Shown piece by piece: positions 18,797 to 26,919 of a stretch of DNA of 64,000 nucleotides. Position 1 is the first letter of the stretch, and each line of letters starts with the position of its first letter. The notes beneath the pieces are model-generated. The model saw only the letters and a list, made by a program, of their open reading frames with translations. It searched no databases and was not told the origin of the DNA. The translations under genes and the position numbers were made by a program. Origin of the DNA: Halobaculum litoreum (GTDB taxonomy: Archaea > Halobacteriota > Halobacteria > Halobacteriales > Haloferacaceae); assembly GCF_030127125.1 (NCBI RefSeq), contig NZ_CP126156.1, positions 1,302,001 through 1,366,000 of the forward strand. Direction: 5' to 3'.

Positions 18797-18806
18797 ACCT
18801 TTATTC
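18797..18806 (+). promoter_or_regulatory. TATA box of the ABM-domain gene
   Basis: The strong TTTATT at 18800-18805 is 25-30 nt before the GTG at 18830. It supports both a separate transcript and the choice of a leaderless GTG start. Confidence 0.6.
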
Positions 18807-18829
18807 TGAACTCCGCCGACGACGAAGCC

Positions 18830-19165
18830 GTGATCGTCACACACACGTCGATCCCGTTCGACCCGGCGCGCCGTGAGGAGGCGATGGCCCTCGTGTCGGC
18901 GGTCGTCGAGGCCACGCGCGAGGAGTCCGGCGTCGTCAGGTACAGCGCGGCCGAGGACAGCGAGACGCCGGGGCTCGTCCGGTTCTTCGAGCAGTACGAG
19001 GACGCCGCGGCCGCACGGACTCACACCGAGACCGCCCACTACCGCCGGTTCGTGGAGGCGCTCCCCGACCTCGTGGACGGCGACATCGAGACCGTGCAGG
19101 CGACGGTCGAGGACGTGGAGGCGGCGACGTTCACCGCCGCGGAGGCGGCCGCGTCGATCGAGTGA
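18830..19165 (+). CDS. Antibiotic-biosynthesis monooxygenase (ABM) domain protein
   Basis: A 111-residue single ABM domain (dimeric alpha/beta barrel), as in putative quinol monooxygenases. Typical features are the first strand VTHTSIPFDPARREEAMALV, the helix region, then RFFEQYEDAAAARTHTETAH with the His that ends the motif in many relatives. The cofactor-free oxygenase role is family knowledge; the substrate is unknown. It sits between uL15 and secY, has its own TATA box, and uses a GTG start set by that box. Confidence 0.82.
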   Translation: MIVTHTSIPFDPARREEAMALVSAVVEATREESGVVRYSAAEDSETPGLVRFFEQYEDAAAARTHTETAHYRRFVEALPDLVDGDIETVQATVEDVEAATFTAAEAAASIE

Positions 19166-19258
19166 GCGTCGGCGACCCGGGCGACGCCTCGCGGCCCCGC
19201 GACCGGGTCGGTCACCGCGGCCGCGTCGGTCGGTCGCGGCCGGGAGAGCCCAATCGAA

Positions 19259-19268
19259 GCGTTAAGGT
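19259..19268 (+). promoter_or_regulatory. TATA-like box of secY
   Basis: GTTAAG at 19261-19266 is about 30 nt upstream of the secY ATG (19295), so secY is probably transcribed from its own near-leaderless promoter. Confidence 0.4.
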
Positions 19269-19294
19269 GTACCGACCAACCAGACACACGCAAT

Positions 19295-20761
19295 ATGGGT
19301 TGGAAAGAGACCGCGGAACCCGTACTCACGCGGATGCCGACGGTCACGCGACCGGAGGGGCACGTCCCCTTCAAGCGGAAGCTCGCGTGGACGGCCGGCA
19401 TCCTCGTGATGTACTTCTTCCTCACGAACATCACGATGTTCGGCCTCGCGACGACCGGGGCCGAAGGCGACTTCTACGGCCGCTTCCGGTCGATCCTCGC
19501 CGGGTCGCAGGGCTCGATCCTGCAGCTCGGGATCGGCCCGATCGTCACGGCGTCGATCGTCCTCCAACTGCTGGGCGGCGCGAACCTGCTGGGGCTCGAC
19601 ACCGACGACCCCCGCGACCAGGTGCTGTACCAGGGCCTCCAGAAGCTGCTGGTGATCGTGATGATCTGTCTGACCGGGCTGCCGATGGTGTTCGCCGGGA
19701 ACTTCCTCCCCGTCGACGGCCAACTGGCGACGCAACTCGGCGTCGGCGTCACGGGGATGCGGAGCCTCCTGTTCGCGCAGATGTTCGTCGGCGGCGTCCT
19801 CATCCTGTTCATGGACGAGGTCATCTCGAAGTGGGGGGTCGGCTCCGGGATCGGGCTGTTCATCATCGCCGGCGTGAGCCAACAGCTCGTCGCCGGGCTG
19901 TTCGCCATCCCCGCCCTCGGGACGGGCGTCACCGGCTTCTTCCCCGCGTGGGTCGGCATCATCACCGGGAGCATCACGCTGGACCCGTTCTTCCAGTCGC
20001 TGCTGTTCGACCCCGGGAACATCCTCGCGCTGTTCACGACGGTGCTCATCTTCGCCATCGTCGTGTACACCGAGTCGGTGCGCGTCGAGATCCCGCTGAG
20101 CCACGCCCGCGTCAAGGGCGCCCGCGGTCGCTTCCCCGTGAAGCTCATCTACGCGTCCGTCCTGCCGATGATCCTCGTTCGCGCGCTGCAGGCGAACATT
20201 CAGTTCCTCGGGCAGATCCTCAACAACTACGTCACGCTGCCGGCGTTCATCGGGGTCTACTCGCAGGGCCAGCCGGTCAGCGGGCTGTTCTACTACCTCG
20301 CGCCGATCCAGTCGCGCGGCGACTGGATGTGGTTCACGGGCGCGTTCACCGTCACCGCGGAGCCGTGGCAGATCGTCATCCGCGTGCTCGTCGACCTCAC
20401 GTTCATGATCATCGGCGGCGCCATCTTCGCGGTGTTCTGGGTGGAGACGACCGGCATGGGGCCGGAGTCGACCGCCAAGCAGATCCAGAACTCCGGGATG
20501 CAGATCCCCGGCTTCCGGAAGAACCCGCAGGTGATCGAGAAGGTGATGGAGCGGTACATCCCGCAGGTGACCGTCATCGGCGGCGCCTTGGTCGGCGCGC
20601 TGGCGGTGCTGGCGAACATGCTCGGCACGCTCGGCGGCGTCTCCGGAACGGGCCTGCTGCTGACGGTGTCGATCACGTACAAGCTGTACGAGGAGATCGC
20701 CGAAGAGCAGCTCATGGAGATGCACCCGATGATGCGGCAGATGTTCGGCTCCGACGACTGA
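19295..20761 (+). CDS. secY: Preprotein translocase subunit SecY
   Basis: SecY/Sec61-alpha (488 residues), the channel subunit of the membrane protein-export translocon. It has the archaeal N-terminus GWKETAEPVLTRMPTVTRPE with the first TM helix after PFKRKLAW, and about ten TM helices in total. The conserved signature GIGPIVTASIVLQLLGGANL, the VGSGIGLFIIAGV region and the cytosolic loop SVRVEIPLSHARVKGARGRF are present. Length is normal. In this genome it follows the ribosomal run as usual but with one extra gene (ABM) between. Confidence 0.99.
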   Translation: MGWKETAEPVLTRMPTVTRPEGHVPFKRKLAWTAGILVMYFFLTNITMFGLATTGAEGDFYGRFRSILAGSQGSILQLGIGPIVTASIVLQLLGGANLLGLDTDDPRDQVLYQGLQKLLVIVMICLTGLPMVFAGNFLPVDGQLATQLGVGVTGMRSLLFAQMFVGGVLILFMDEVISKWGVGSGIGLFIIAGVSQQLVAGLFAIPALGTGVTGFFPAWVGIITGSITLDPFFQSLLFDPGNILALFTTVLIFAIVVYTESVRVEIPLSHARVKGARGRFPVKLIYASVLPMILVRALQANIQFLGQILNNYVTLPAFIGVYSQGQPVSGLFYYLAPIQSRGDWMWFTGAFTVTAEPWQIVIRVLVDLTFMIIGGAIFAVFWVETTGMGPESTAKQIQNSGMQIPGFRKNPQVIEKVMERYIPQVTVIGGALVGALAVLANMLGTLGGVSGTGLLLTVSITYKLYEEIAEEQLMEMHPMMRQMFGSDD

Positions 20762-20868
20762 CGGACGCCCCGCCTTCGGTCCGCCGTCGACCGGTCTTCT
20801 CGTCCCACACCCGCGAGCGGCCGCCCCGGCGAGACGAATTATCGGGGGAGATATTCGGGGAGTCACTC

Positions 20869-20878
20869 GTAAATAAGC
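20869..20878 (+). promoter_or_regulatory. TATA box of the DUF7511-like gene
   Basis: GTAAATAAG is about 25 nt before the ATG at 20898, fitting a leaderless start. Confidence 0.5.
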
Positions 20879-20897
20879 GAAGGCGAAAGACGGGAGT

Positions 20898-21089
20898 ATG
20901 CACACGAACGACCGGCGCACCAGCCTGGAGGGGGAGCGGCTGGAGGACCTCCCGGAGTTCGAGCTCCGGTACCTGTTCGACGACGGGGAGCGGCCGAGCT
21001 CGGTGACGATCTACGCCCCGGAGTCGCTGGAGACGACGTGGATCACCGCCGACGCCGACGTGGCCGAGTCGCTCGACGACCTCCGCTGA
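20898..21089 (+). CDS. DUF7511-like small haloarchaeal protein, 63 aa
   Basis: A 63-residue soluble acidic protein. Its second half, SSVTIYAPESLETTWITADA followed by DVAESLDDLR, has the same pattern as the partial protein at the far end of the window (63881): T-V/I-Y, about eight residues, TTW-L/I-S/T, then AD and a C-terminal L-x-D-x-R. I therefore assign both to the DUF7511-like group (the name is from memory). Function unknown. The ATG follows a good TATA box by about 25 nt. Confidence 0.6.
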   Translation: MHTNDRRTSLEGERLEDLPEFELRYLFDDGERPSSVTIYAPESLETTWITADADVAESLDDLR

Positions 21090-21141
21090 GTCGCGCAACC
21101 GCGACGCGGCGGGCCCGCGGCACGGCCGTCGGGGAGGGGAG

Positions 21142-21149
21142 CGCTTAAT
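21142..21149 (+). promoter_or_regulatory. TATA-like box before the 36-aa leader ORF
   Basis: CGCTTAAT is about 27 nt before the ATG at 21174. It is the only clear box in the gap and suggests that transcription of the Usp-APC operon begins at the small ORF. Confidence 0.45.
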
Positions 21150-21173
21150 CCCCTTCGGCGTGTGCGATGGCCC

Positions 21174-21284
21174 ATGAACGAAGTCGAACACGACTCCAGC
21201 GGCGCGGCCGGCACCCGCCCGCGTCGCGCGGTTCCACCGACGGCGGACGTGACGACGGCCCCCGGCGGAGGTGACCCGCGGTGA
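21174..21284 (+). CDS. Putative 36-aa ORF coupled to the Usp gene
   Basis: ATG at 21174 opens a 36-codon frame (MNEVEHDSSGAAGTRPRR..., ending APGGGDPR) whose TGA overlaps the GTG of the Usp gene (GTGA). Its ATG is about 27 nt after a TATA-like box, as expected for a leaderless first gene. The internal GGAGGTGA that would serve the Usp start lies within this ORF. It may be a true micro-protein or just a translated leader that couples ribosomes into the Usp gene. Composition is not distinctive, so confidence is limited. Confidence 0.4.
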   Translation: MNEVEHDSSGAAGTRPRRAVPPTADVTTAPGGGDPR

Positions 21285-21703
21285 CGCTGCTCTCGCGCGT
21301 CGTCGTCCCCGTCGCCTCCGAAGCCGACGCCGCGGAGACGGCCGCGGCGCTCGCGGCCCACGACGACGAGGTCGGGGCGGTGACGCTCGTGTACGTCGTC
21401 GAGAAGGCCGGCGGCGCTGCGGACAAAGCCGGCGTCGAACAGCGCGAGGAGGCGGCCCGCGAGGCGTTCGCCGCGTTCGAGTCGGTGCTCTCCGACACGA
21501 CCGTCGACGAGCGGATCGTGTACGACACCGACGTCGTCGACGGCGTCCTCGACGTCGCCCGGGAGGGCGACGCGACGGCCGTGGTGTTCACGCCCCGTGA
21601 GGGCGGCCGCTTCGTCCGGCTGCTCACCGGCGACGTGGCACTGCGGCTCGTGACCGAGGCCGACCGGCCGGTCGTGACCCTCCCGCGGCACGTAGACGAA
21701 TGA
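21281..21703 (+). CDS. Universal stress protein (UspA) domain protein
   Basis: A single Usp domain of 140 residues, beginning LLSRVVVPVASEADAAETAA and ending RLVTEADRPVVTLPRHVDE. The ATP-type glycine motif is degenerate: the expected G-x2-G-x9-G near the C-terminus appears as REGGRFVRLLTGDVALRL. The start is GTG, with a strong Shine-Dalgarno GGAGGTGA 6 nt upstream. Its stop overlaps the start of the APC-Usp transporter by 4 nt, so the two products are probably made together and may interact with each other's Usp domains. Confidence 0.88.
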   Translation: MTLLSRVVVPVASEADAAETAAALAAHDDEVGAVTLVYVVEKAGGAADKAGVEQREEAAREAFAAFESVLSDTTVDERIVYDTDVVDGVLDVAREGDATAVVFTPREGGRFVRLLTGDVALRLVTEADRPVVTLPRHVDE

Positions 21704-23976
21704 GCGGCGACGAGGAGCTCGCGAAGGACCTCGGGCCGCTCGCGGCGCTCACCATCGGGGTCGGCACGATGATCGGCGCCGGCATCTTCGTGCTGCCCGG
21801 CACCGCCATCACGGACGCCGGTTGGTTCGCCGTGCTGTCGTTCGTGCTCGGCGGGGTCATCGCGCTGTTGACCGCGCTGTCGGCCAGCGAGCTCGGCACG
21901 GCGATGCCCCGCTCGGGCGGTGCCTACTACTACGTCAACCAAGGGCTCGGACCGCTGTTCGGCTCGATCGCCGGCTGGTCGAACTGGCTCGGCCTCGCGT
22001 TCGCGTCGGCGTTCTACATGGTCGGGTTCGGCGAGTACATCCGCGCCATCGTCGGCCCGGAGTTCGTCCTCTCGCTTGCGGGCCAGAGCGTGGCCGTCCC
22101 CGTCAGCGTGAAAGGGATCGGCCTGCTCGGCGGCGCCTTCTTCGTCACGATCAACTACATCGGAGCCAAGGAGACCGGCCGCCTGCAGAACGTCATCGTC
22201 GTCGTGCTGGTGGCGATCCTCACCGTGTTCACCGTCTACGGAGCCAGCCGCGCCGACCCCGGGAACCTGCCGCCGGGGAAGGGATTGAGCCCGACGCTCA
22301 GAACCACGGGCCTCATCTTCGTCTCGTACCTCGGGTTCGTCCAGATCACCAGCGTCGCCGAGGAGATCAAAGAGCCCAGCAAGAACCTCCCGCGGGCGGT
22401 CATCGGCAGCGTCGTCCTCGTCACCGCCATCTACGCGCTGGTGTTGATCGTGATGGCCGCCGCGGTTCCGCAGGGGTTCATCGCGGCCGTTCCCGGGAAC
22501 CAGGTCGCCGTCGTCGAGGTCGGCCGGGAGATCTTCTCCGGGCTCGGCTCGTTCCTCGGGATCACCGCCAGCGGCCTGATGGCCGGGGCGCTGCTGTTCG
22601 GGGGACTGCTCGCGACCGCATCGAGCGCCAACGCCTCGATCCTGGCCTCCTCGCGGATCAACTTCGCGATGGGTCGCGACCGCATCCTCACCCCGGCGAT
22701 CAACGAGGTCCACCCGCGCTTCGGGACGCCGTACCGCGCCATCGCGATCACCGGGGCGTTGATCCTCGTGTTCATCGTCGCCGCCCCGATCAACACGCTG
22801 GCGTCGATGGGGTCGGTGTTGCACCTGGTCATCTACGGCCTGCTCAACATCGCGCTGATCGTGTTCCGCGAGGCCGACGTGGAGGACTACGACCCCTCCT
22901 TCCACGTGCCGCTGTACCCGATCACGCCCATCGTCGGGGCGCTGGTCTCGTTCGCCCTGATCGCGTACATCGACCCCCGGGTGATCCTGCTCGGCGGGGT
23001 CCTCGTCGGCGCCGCCGTCGTGTGGTACCTCACGTACGCCCGCTCGCGGACCGAGACCGAGGGCGCGCTCTCGGAGTACGTCCGCCGGCGCTCCGACGAA
23101 CTGCCCGACGCCGCCGTCGACGCGGCCGACGCGGTCGCCCCCGACGGGGGGCAGTACAAGGTGATGGTGCCGCTGGCGAACCCCGCCAGCGAGGCCGACC
23201 TCATCGAGCTGGGCGCGAACATCGCCCGCGAGCGCGGCGGCTCCGTCCACGCGGTCCACATCGTCTCGGTGCCAGACCAGACCTCCCTCGAGTACGCCGC
23301 CGCCAACGTCCCGAAGTTCGACGACACGAGCGACGAACTGCTCGACCGCGCCCGCCTCGACGCCGAGGAGCTGGGCGTCCCCGTCGAGACGAGCACCATC
23401 GTCTCACACCAGTCGTTCGCGGAGGTGTTCGACGCCGCCCGCACCCACGACGCCGACATGGTCGTGATGGGGTGGGGGCCGGAGGGACACGGGGCGCCCG
23501 GCCGCGTCGAGGGGCGCATCGACGAACTCACGCAGGACCTGCCGTGTGACTTCCTCGTCCTCAAGGACCGCGGCCTCGACCCACAGCGCGTGCTCGTCCC
23601 GACGGCCGGCGGCCCCGACTCCGACCTCTCGGCGGAGGTCGCGGGCTACCTCCGGCGGGCGTTCGACTCCGAGATCAGCCTCCTCCACGTCGCCGACGAC
23701 GTGGGCGACGGGCGCGAGTTCCTCGCGACGTGGGCCAACGACCACGACCTCGGCGACGCCGAACAGATCGTCGAGTCCGGCGACGTGGAAGCCGCCATCG
23801 CCCGCCACGCGGCCGACGCCACGCTGGTGATCATCGGCGCGACCGAGCGCGGGATGCTCTCGCGGCTGGTGAGCGGCGCGCTCGCGCTCGACGTCGTCGA
23901 GGACGTGGACTGTTCGGTCCTGCTGGCGGAGCGGCCGACGAACCGCAGCATCCGCGACCGGCTGTTCGGCCGCTGA
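21700..23976 (+). CDS. APC-family amino acid transporter fused to two Usp domains
   Basis: A 758-residue fusion. Residues 1 to about 450 form an APC-superfamily permease: it opens GPLAALTIGVGTMIGAGIFV, the family's unwound first TM helix, and has about twelve hydrophobic helices. From about residue 485 (YKVMVPLANPASEADLIELG) comes a first Usp domain and from about 628 (RVLVPTAGGPDSDLSAEVAG) a second one ending in the ATP-type stretch VIIGATERGMLSRLVSGALA. This layout is common in haloarchaeal cationic/neutral amino acid transporters, where Usp domains probably gate transport by nucleotide binding. The substrate cannot be read from the sequence. Coupled to the upstream Usp gene by ATGA. Confidence 0.95.
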   Translation: MSGDEELAKDLGPLAALTIGVGTMIGAGIFVLPGTAITDAGWFAVLSFVLGGVIALLTALSASELGTAMPRSGGAYYYVNQGLGPLFGSIAGWSNWLGLAFASAFYMVGFGEYIRAIVGPEFVLSLAGQSVAVPVSVKGIGLLGGAFFVTINYIGAKETGRLQNVIVVVLVAILTVFTVYGASRADPGNLPPGKGLSPTLRTTGLIFVSYLGFVQITSVAEEIKEPSKNLPRAVIGSVVLVTAIYALVLIVMAAAVPQGFIAAVPGNQVAVVEVGREIFSGLGSFLGITASGLMAGALLFGGLLATASSANASILASSRINFAMGRDRILTPAINEVHPRFGTPYRAIAITGALILVFIVAAPINTLASMGSVLHLVIYGLLNIALIVFREADVEDYDPSFHVPLYPITPIVGALVSFALIAYIDPRVILLGGVLVGAAVVWYLTYARSRTETEGALSEYVRRRSDELPDAAVDAADAVAPDGGQYKVMVPLANPASEADLIELGANIARERGGSVHAVHIVSVPDQTSLEYAAANVPKFDDTSDELLDRARLDAEELGVPVETSTIVSHQSFAEVFDAARTHDADMVVMGWGPEGHGAPGRVEGRIDELTQDLPCDFLVLKDRGLDPQRVLVPTAGGPDSDLSAEVAGYLRRAFDSEISLLHVADDVGDGREFLATWANDHDLGDAEQIVESGDVEAAIARHAADATLVIIGATERGMLSRLVSGALALDVVEDVDCSVLLAERPTNRSIRDRLFGR

Positions 23977-23985
23977 GGGCGGCGG

Positions 23986-24005
23986 CGGCGCCGGCGTCGG
24001 CGCCG
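23986..24005 (+). terminator. GC hairpin after the APC-Usp gene
   Basis: CGGCGCCG (23986-23993) and a second CGGCGCCG (23998-24005), separated by GCGT, form a perfect 8-bp stem 10 nt after the stop. There is no T tract, so the terminator role is uncertain. Confidence 0.3.
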
Positions 24006-24069
24006 CGGCCGATCCGGCAAGCCGACCGGCAAGCGGCACCTACTTTCGGGGCGCCCCGGAGTTCGGAAC

Positions 24070-26258
24070 GTGACCGACAGCGACGCCGACGCCGACGCGA
24101 GGAGCCGGCCGCCGGAGACGCCGCGGCGGCCCGTGACCGACGAGCTCCACGGGGAGTCGATCACCGACCCGTACCGCTGGCTGGAGGGCGACGACGAGGA
24201 GGTCGACGAGTGGACCGCGGCCCAGAACGACTACGCCGAGGCCGTCCTCGACACGCCCGCCCGCGCCGCGTTGGCCGACCGCTTCGCGTCGCGCGGCCGC
24301 GTCGACGAGTACGGCCCCGTCGACGTCGCCGGCGACCGCCTGTTCCAGGAGGTGCGGCGCCCCGACGACGAACAGCCGGTGGTGTACGCGTACGACGAGG
24401 CCGCGGCGGTCGGCACGGACGCCGGCACCGCGCTCGTCGACCCGAACGACTGGGCCGGCGACGGCACCGTCTCCGTGGACTGGTTCGTCCCCGGCCCCGA
24501 GGGGCGCTACCTCGCGTACGGCGTCGCCGAGGGCGGGGACGAACAGTACGACGTCCGCGTGGTCGGCGTCGTCACGGGCGAGCCCGTGGAGACCGTCGCC
24601 GACGCCGGCCGCACGCAGGCGGACGGGTTCGCGTGGGTCGCCGGCGACGCGCCGGACGGCGCCGACGCGACGGCGCCCGACCCGCGCGGGTTCTACTACG
24701 TCGCCACGGGCGTCGCCGACGGCGACGCGGACGCCGACGGGCAGTTGGACAAGACGGTCCGGTTCCACGAGTTCGGGTCGGGGACGGCGCCCGCGGCCGA
24801 CCACGTCGTCGACGACGGCGTCGGCGAGACCACGTGGCCGACGCTGGTCGCCGACGGCGACGCGCTCGTCGCCCAGTACATGGAGGGGTGGGAGCGCACG
24901 GACCTGTACGGCTACCGCGGCGACCCGGCGACGGCGACGCTGGACCCGGTGGTGACGGGCGTCGACGCCGTGTTCAAGCCGACGATCGACGGCGAGCGCG
25001 ACCGCCTCCTCGTGGCGACCGACCACGACGCCGCCTTCGCCCGCGTGCTCGCGGCGCCGCTCGCCGACGCGCTCGCGGGGAGACGCCCGCGCCGTGCGAC
25101 TTCGACGAACTCGTCGCCGAGACGGACGCCGTCCTCCGCGGCATCGAACTCGCCGGCGACCGGCTGCTCGCGCACTACCACCGCGACGCCAGCAGCGAGG
25201 TGGTCGTCCTCGACGCCGACGGCACCCGCGAGCGGACGGTCGACCTCCCGGCGTTCCCGACCGTCGACGGGCTGGTGGGGGTCGGCGACGACCGCGACGC
25301 CGCCGCCGCCGGCGACGACCGCGACGACGGCGCGCCCGCCGACGTGGCGTTCTGTCGGGTGCAGTCGTTCGCCGACCCGCCGTCTGTCCGCCGCGTCGAC
25401 CTCGCGGCCGGCTCGACGGAGACGCTGTGTGCCCAGTCGACGACCGTCGACGTCGACCTGACGACCAGCCAGGAGTGGTTCGAGTCGCCCGACGGCACCC
25501 GGGTTCCCGCCTTCGTCGTCCGGCGCGCCGACGTCGCGCCCGACGGCGACAACCCCGCGCTCCTCACGGGGTACGGCGGCTTCAGGGTGAACCGCACGCC
25601 GACGTTCGACCGCTTCCGGCTCCCGTTCCTCGCGGCGGGCGGCGTGTTCGTGCTGGCGACGCTGCGCGGCGGCACCGAGTACGGCGAGCCGTGGCACGAG
25701 GCCGGTCGCCGGGGGAACAAACAGCGCGTGTTCGACGACGCGCTCGCCGTCGCGGACGGCCTCGCCGAGAGGGGCTGGGCCGACCCCGACCGGATCGGCG
25801 TCACCGGCGGCTCCAACGGCGGCCTGCTCGTCGGCGCGCTGATCACCCAGCGCCCCGAGCGGTTCGCGGCGGCGCTGTGTCACGTCCCGCTGCTGGACAT
25901 GCTCCGGTTCCACCGCTTCCTGCTGGGGGCGTCGTGGACCACCGAGTACGGACACCCGGAGGACCCGGAGGCGTTCGCCTCGCTGCGCGACTACTCGCCG
26001 TACCACAACGCCCCCGAGGCGGCCTACCCGGCGACGATGTTCACGACGGCGCTCGGCGACACCCGGGTCCACCCGAGCCACGCGCGCAAGATGATCGCGC
26101 TGGTGCAGGACCTGCACACGGGCACGGAGCCGGTGATCCTGCGCGTCGAGGACGACGCCGGCCACGGGGTGGGGAAGCCCACGTCGATGGTGGTGCGCGA
26201 ACAGAGCGAGCGGTGGGGGTTCGTGTTCGACCGTCTCGGGATGACGACGCCCGAGTGA
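24070..26258 (+). pseudogene. Prolyl oligopeptidase (S9A family), one frameshift
   Basis: A serine peptidase of the prolyl oligopeptidase family that would cut short peptides after Pro in the cytoplasm. The N-terminus DELHGESITDPYRWLEGDDE is the S9A signature, followed by the beta-propeller region. The frame then shifts at 25077-25080, where one G seems to be missing, and goes on as TPAPCDFDELVAETDAVLRG. The catalytic domain is intact after the shift: GGTEYGEPWHEAGRRGNKQR, the nucleophile elbow GGSNGG, an Asp near GDTRVHPSHARK and the His in DAGHGVGKPT. One extra G gives about 729 residues, a normal length. Start GTG at 24070 is supported by a TACTTTC box about 25 nt upstream. I read the shift as a probable sequence error. 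Confidence 0.9.
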
Positions 26259-26262
26259 CGGC

Positions 26263-26293
26263 GGGAGCGTCTCCCGGGTTCCCGATCGCTCCC
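26263..26293 (+). terminator. Hairpin after prolyl oligopeptidase
   Basis: GGGAGCG (26263-26269) pairs with CGCTCCC (26287-26293); a second local pairing GGGAG/CTCCC is also possible. No T-rich tract follows, so this is only a candidate 3' structure. Confidence 0.3.
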
Positions 26294-26359
26294 GGGTCGG
26301 CGACCCCATCCCGAACGGGTGCCATCCTGAGGCGGTCCGGGTGCCCGTGTTTAGGTACG

Positions 26360-26390
26360 CACCTCGACAGGAGGTGAACTGCGCTTCACC
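26360..26390 (+). promoter_or_regulatory. Two mutually exclusive hairpins in an intergenic region
   Basis: Stem A is CACCTC (26360-26365) with GAGGTG (26371-26376), loop GACAG. Stem B is GGTGAA (26373-26378) with TTCACC (26385-26390), loop CTGCGC. The two share GGTG at 26373-26376, so only one can form. They also bury the anti-anti-SD-like GAGGTGA. The region lies in the 277-nt gap before the gene at 26536; a TTTAGGTA element at 26350-26357 and TTAAGA at 26397-26402 are possible promoter boxes. If transcribed, this could be an attenuator-like switch. No homology to a known riboswitch is seen. Confidence 0.3.
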
Positions 26391-26535
26391 GAGCGGTTAA
26401 GAGGGTGTGCCGCCTCTATCCGGTGGCGCCGGGGCGGAGGGACACAGTGCCTCTGACATGGACTCCCACCCACCGCCCCCGCCGTCCCGTTCTGCGCCCC
26501 GGAACCAGTAAGTCGGCTGCCACAGTACGACCGGT

Positions 26536-26919
26536 ATGAGTATCGACGAGTCGACGCTCGCCCGGGAACTCCGGACCAACGGCATCGACGTCGAGGAGGT
26601 ACGCGTCTCGCCGGAGCGCGTCGCGGTCGCGTACACGACGACGCTGCCCGGCGCGGCGCCCGACCACGCCGAGATGGGTCGCGTCTGCAACACGTTCATC
26701 GACCTCGCGGAGGCCGGCGAGTTCGACCCCCGCCGGATCGAGGCGACCGCCATCCGCTTCGAGACCGACGTCCAGGCGACGTGGTACGTCGACGCCGACT
26801 GGATCGAGGCGTTGAACACGTACCGCATCTCCGAGGAGGAGTTCTCCGCGCGCGTCCTCGACTCCGTCGACACGGACCCGGACGAGCCGGCGATCGTCGG
26901 CTCGGGGGGCGACCGGTGA
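26536..26919 (+). CDS. Conserved haloarchaeal hypothetical protein, 127 aa
   Basis: A soluble acidic protein of 127 residues. It opens IDESTLARELRTNGIDVEEV, then has strand-like RVAVAYTTTLPG, a helix HAEMGRVCNTFIDLAEAG, and FDPRRIEATAIRFETDVQAT followed by WYVDADWIEALNTYRISEEE. The pattern suggests a small alpha/beta domain; I recognise no catalytic motif. The stop overlaps the hydrolase start by 4 nt (GTGA), so both are co-translated. Function unknown. Confidence 0.72.
   Translation: MSIDESTLARELRTNGIDVEEVRVSPERVAVAYTTTLPGAAPDHAEMGRVCNTFIDLAEAGEFDPRRIEATAIRFETDVQATWYVDADWIEALNTYRISEEEFSARVLDSVDTDPDEPAIVGSGGDR

Noticed and set aside
18719..18829. A small RNA gene between uL15 and the ABM gene.
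   Set aside because: Only a GC hairpin and a promoter box are visible; nothing resembles SRP RNA, RNase P RNA or a C/D-box RNA.
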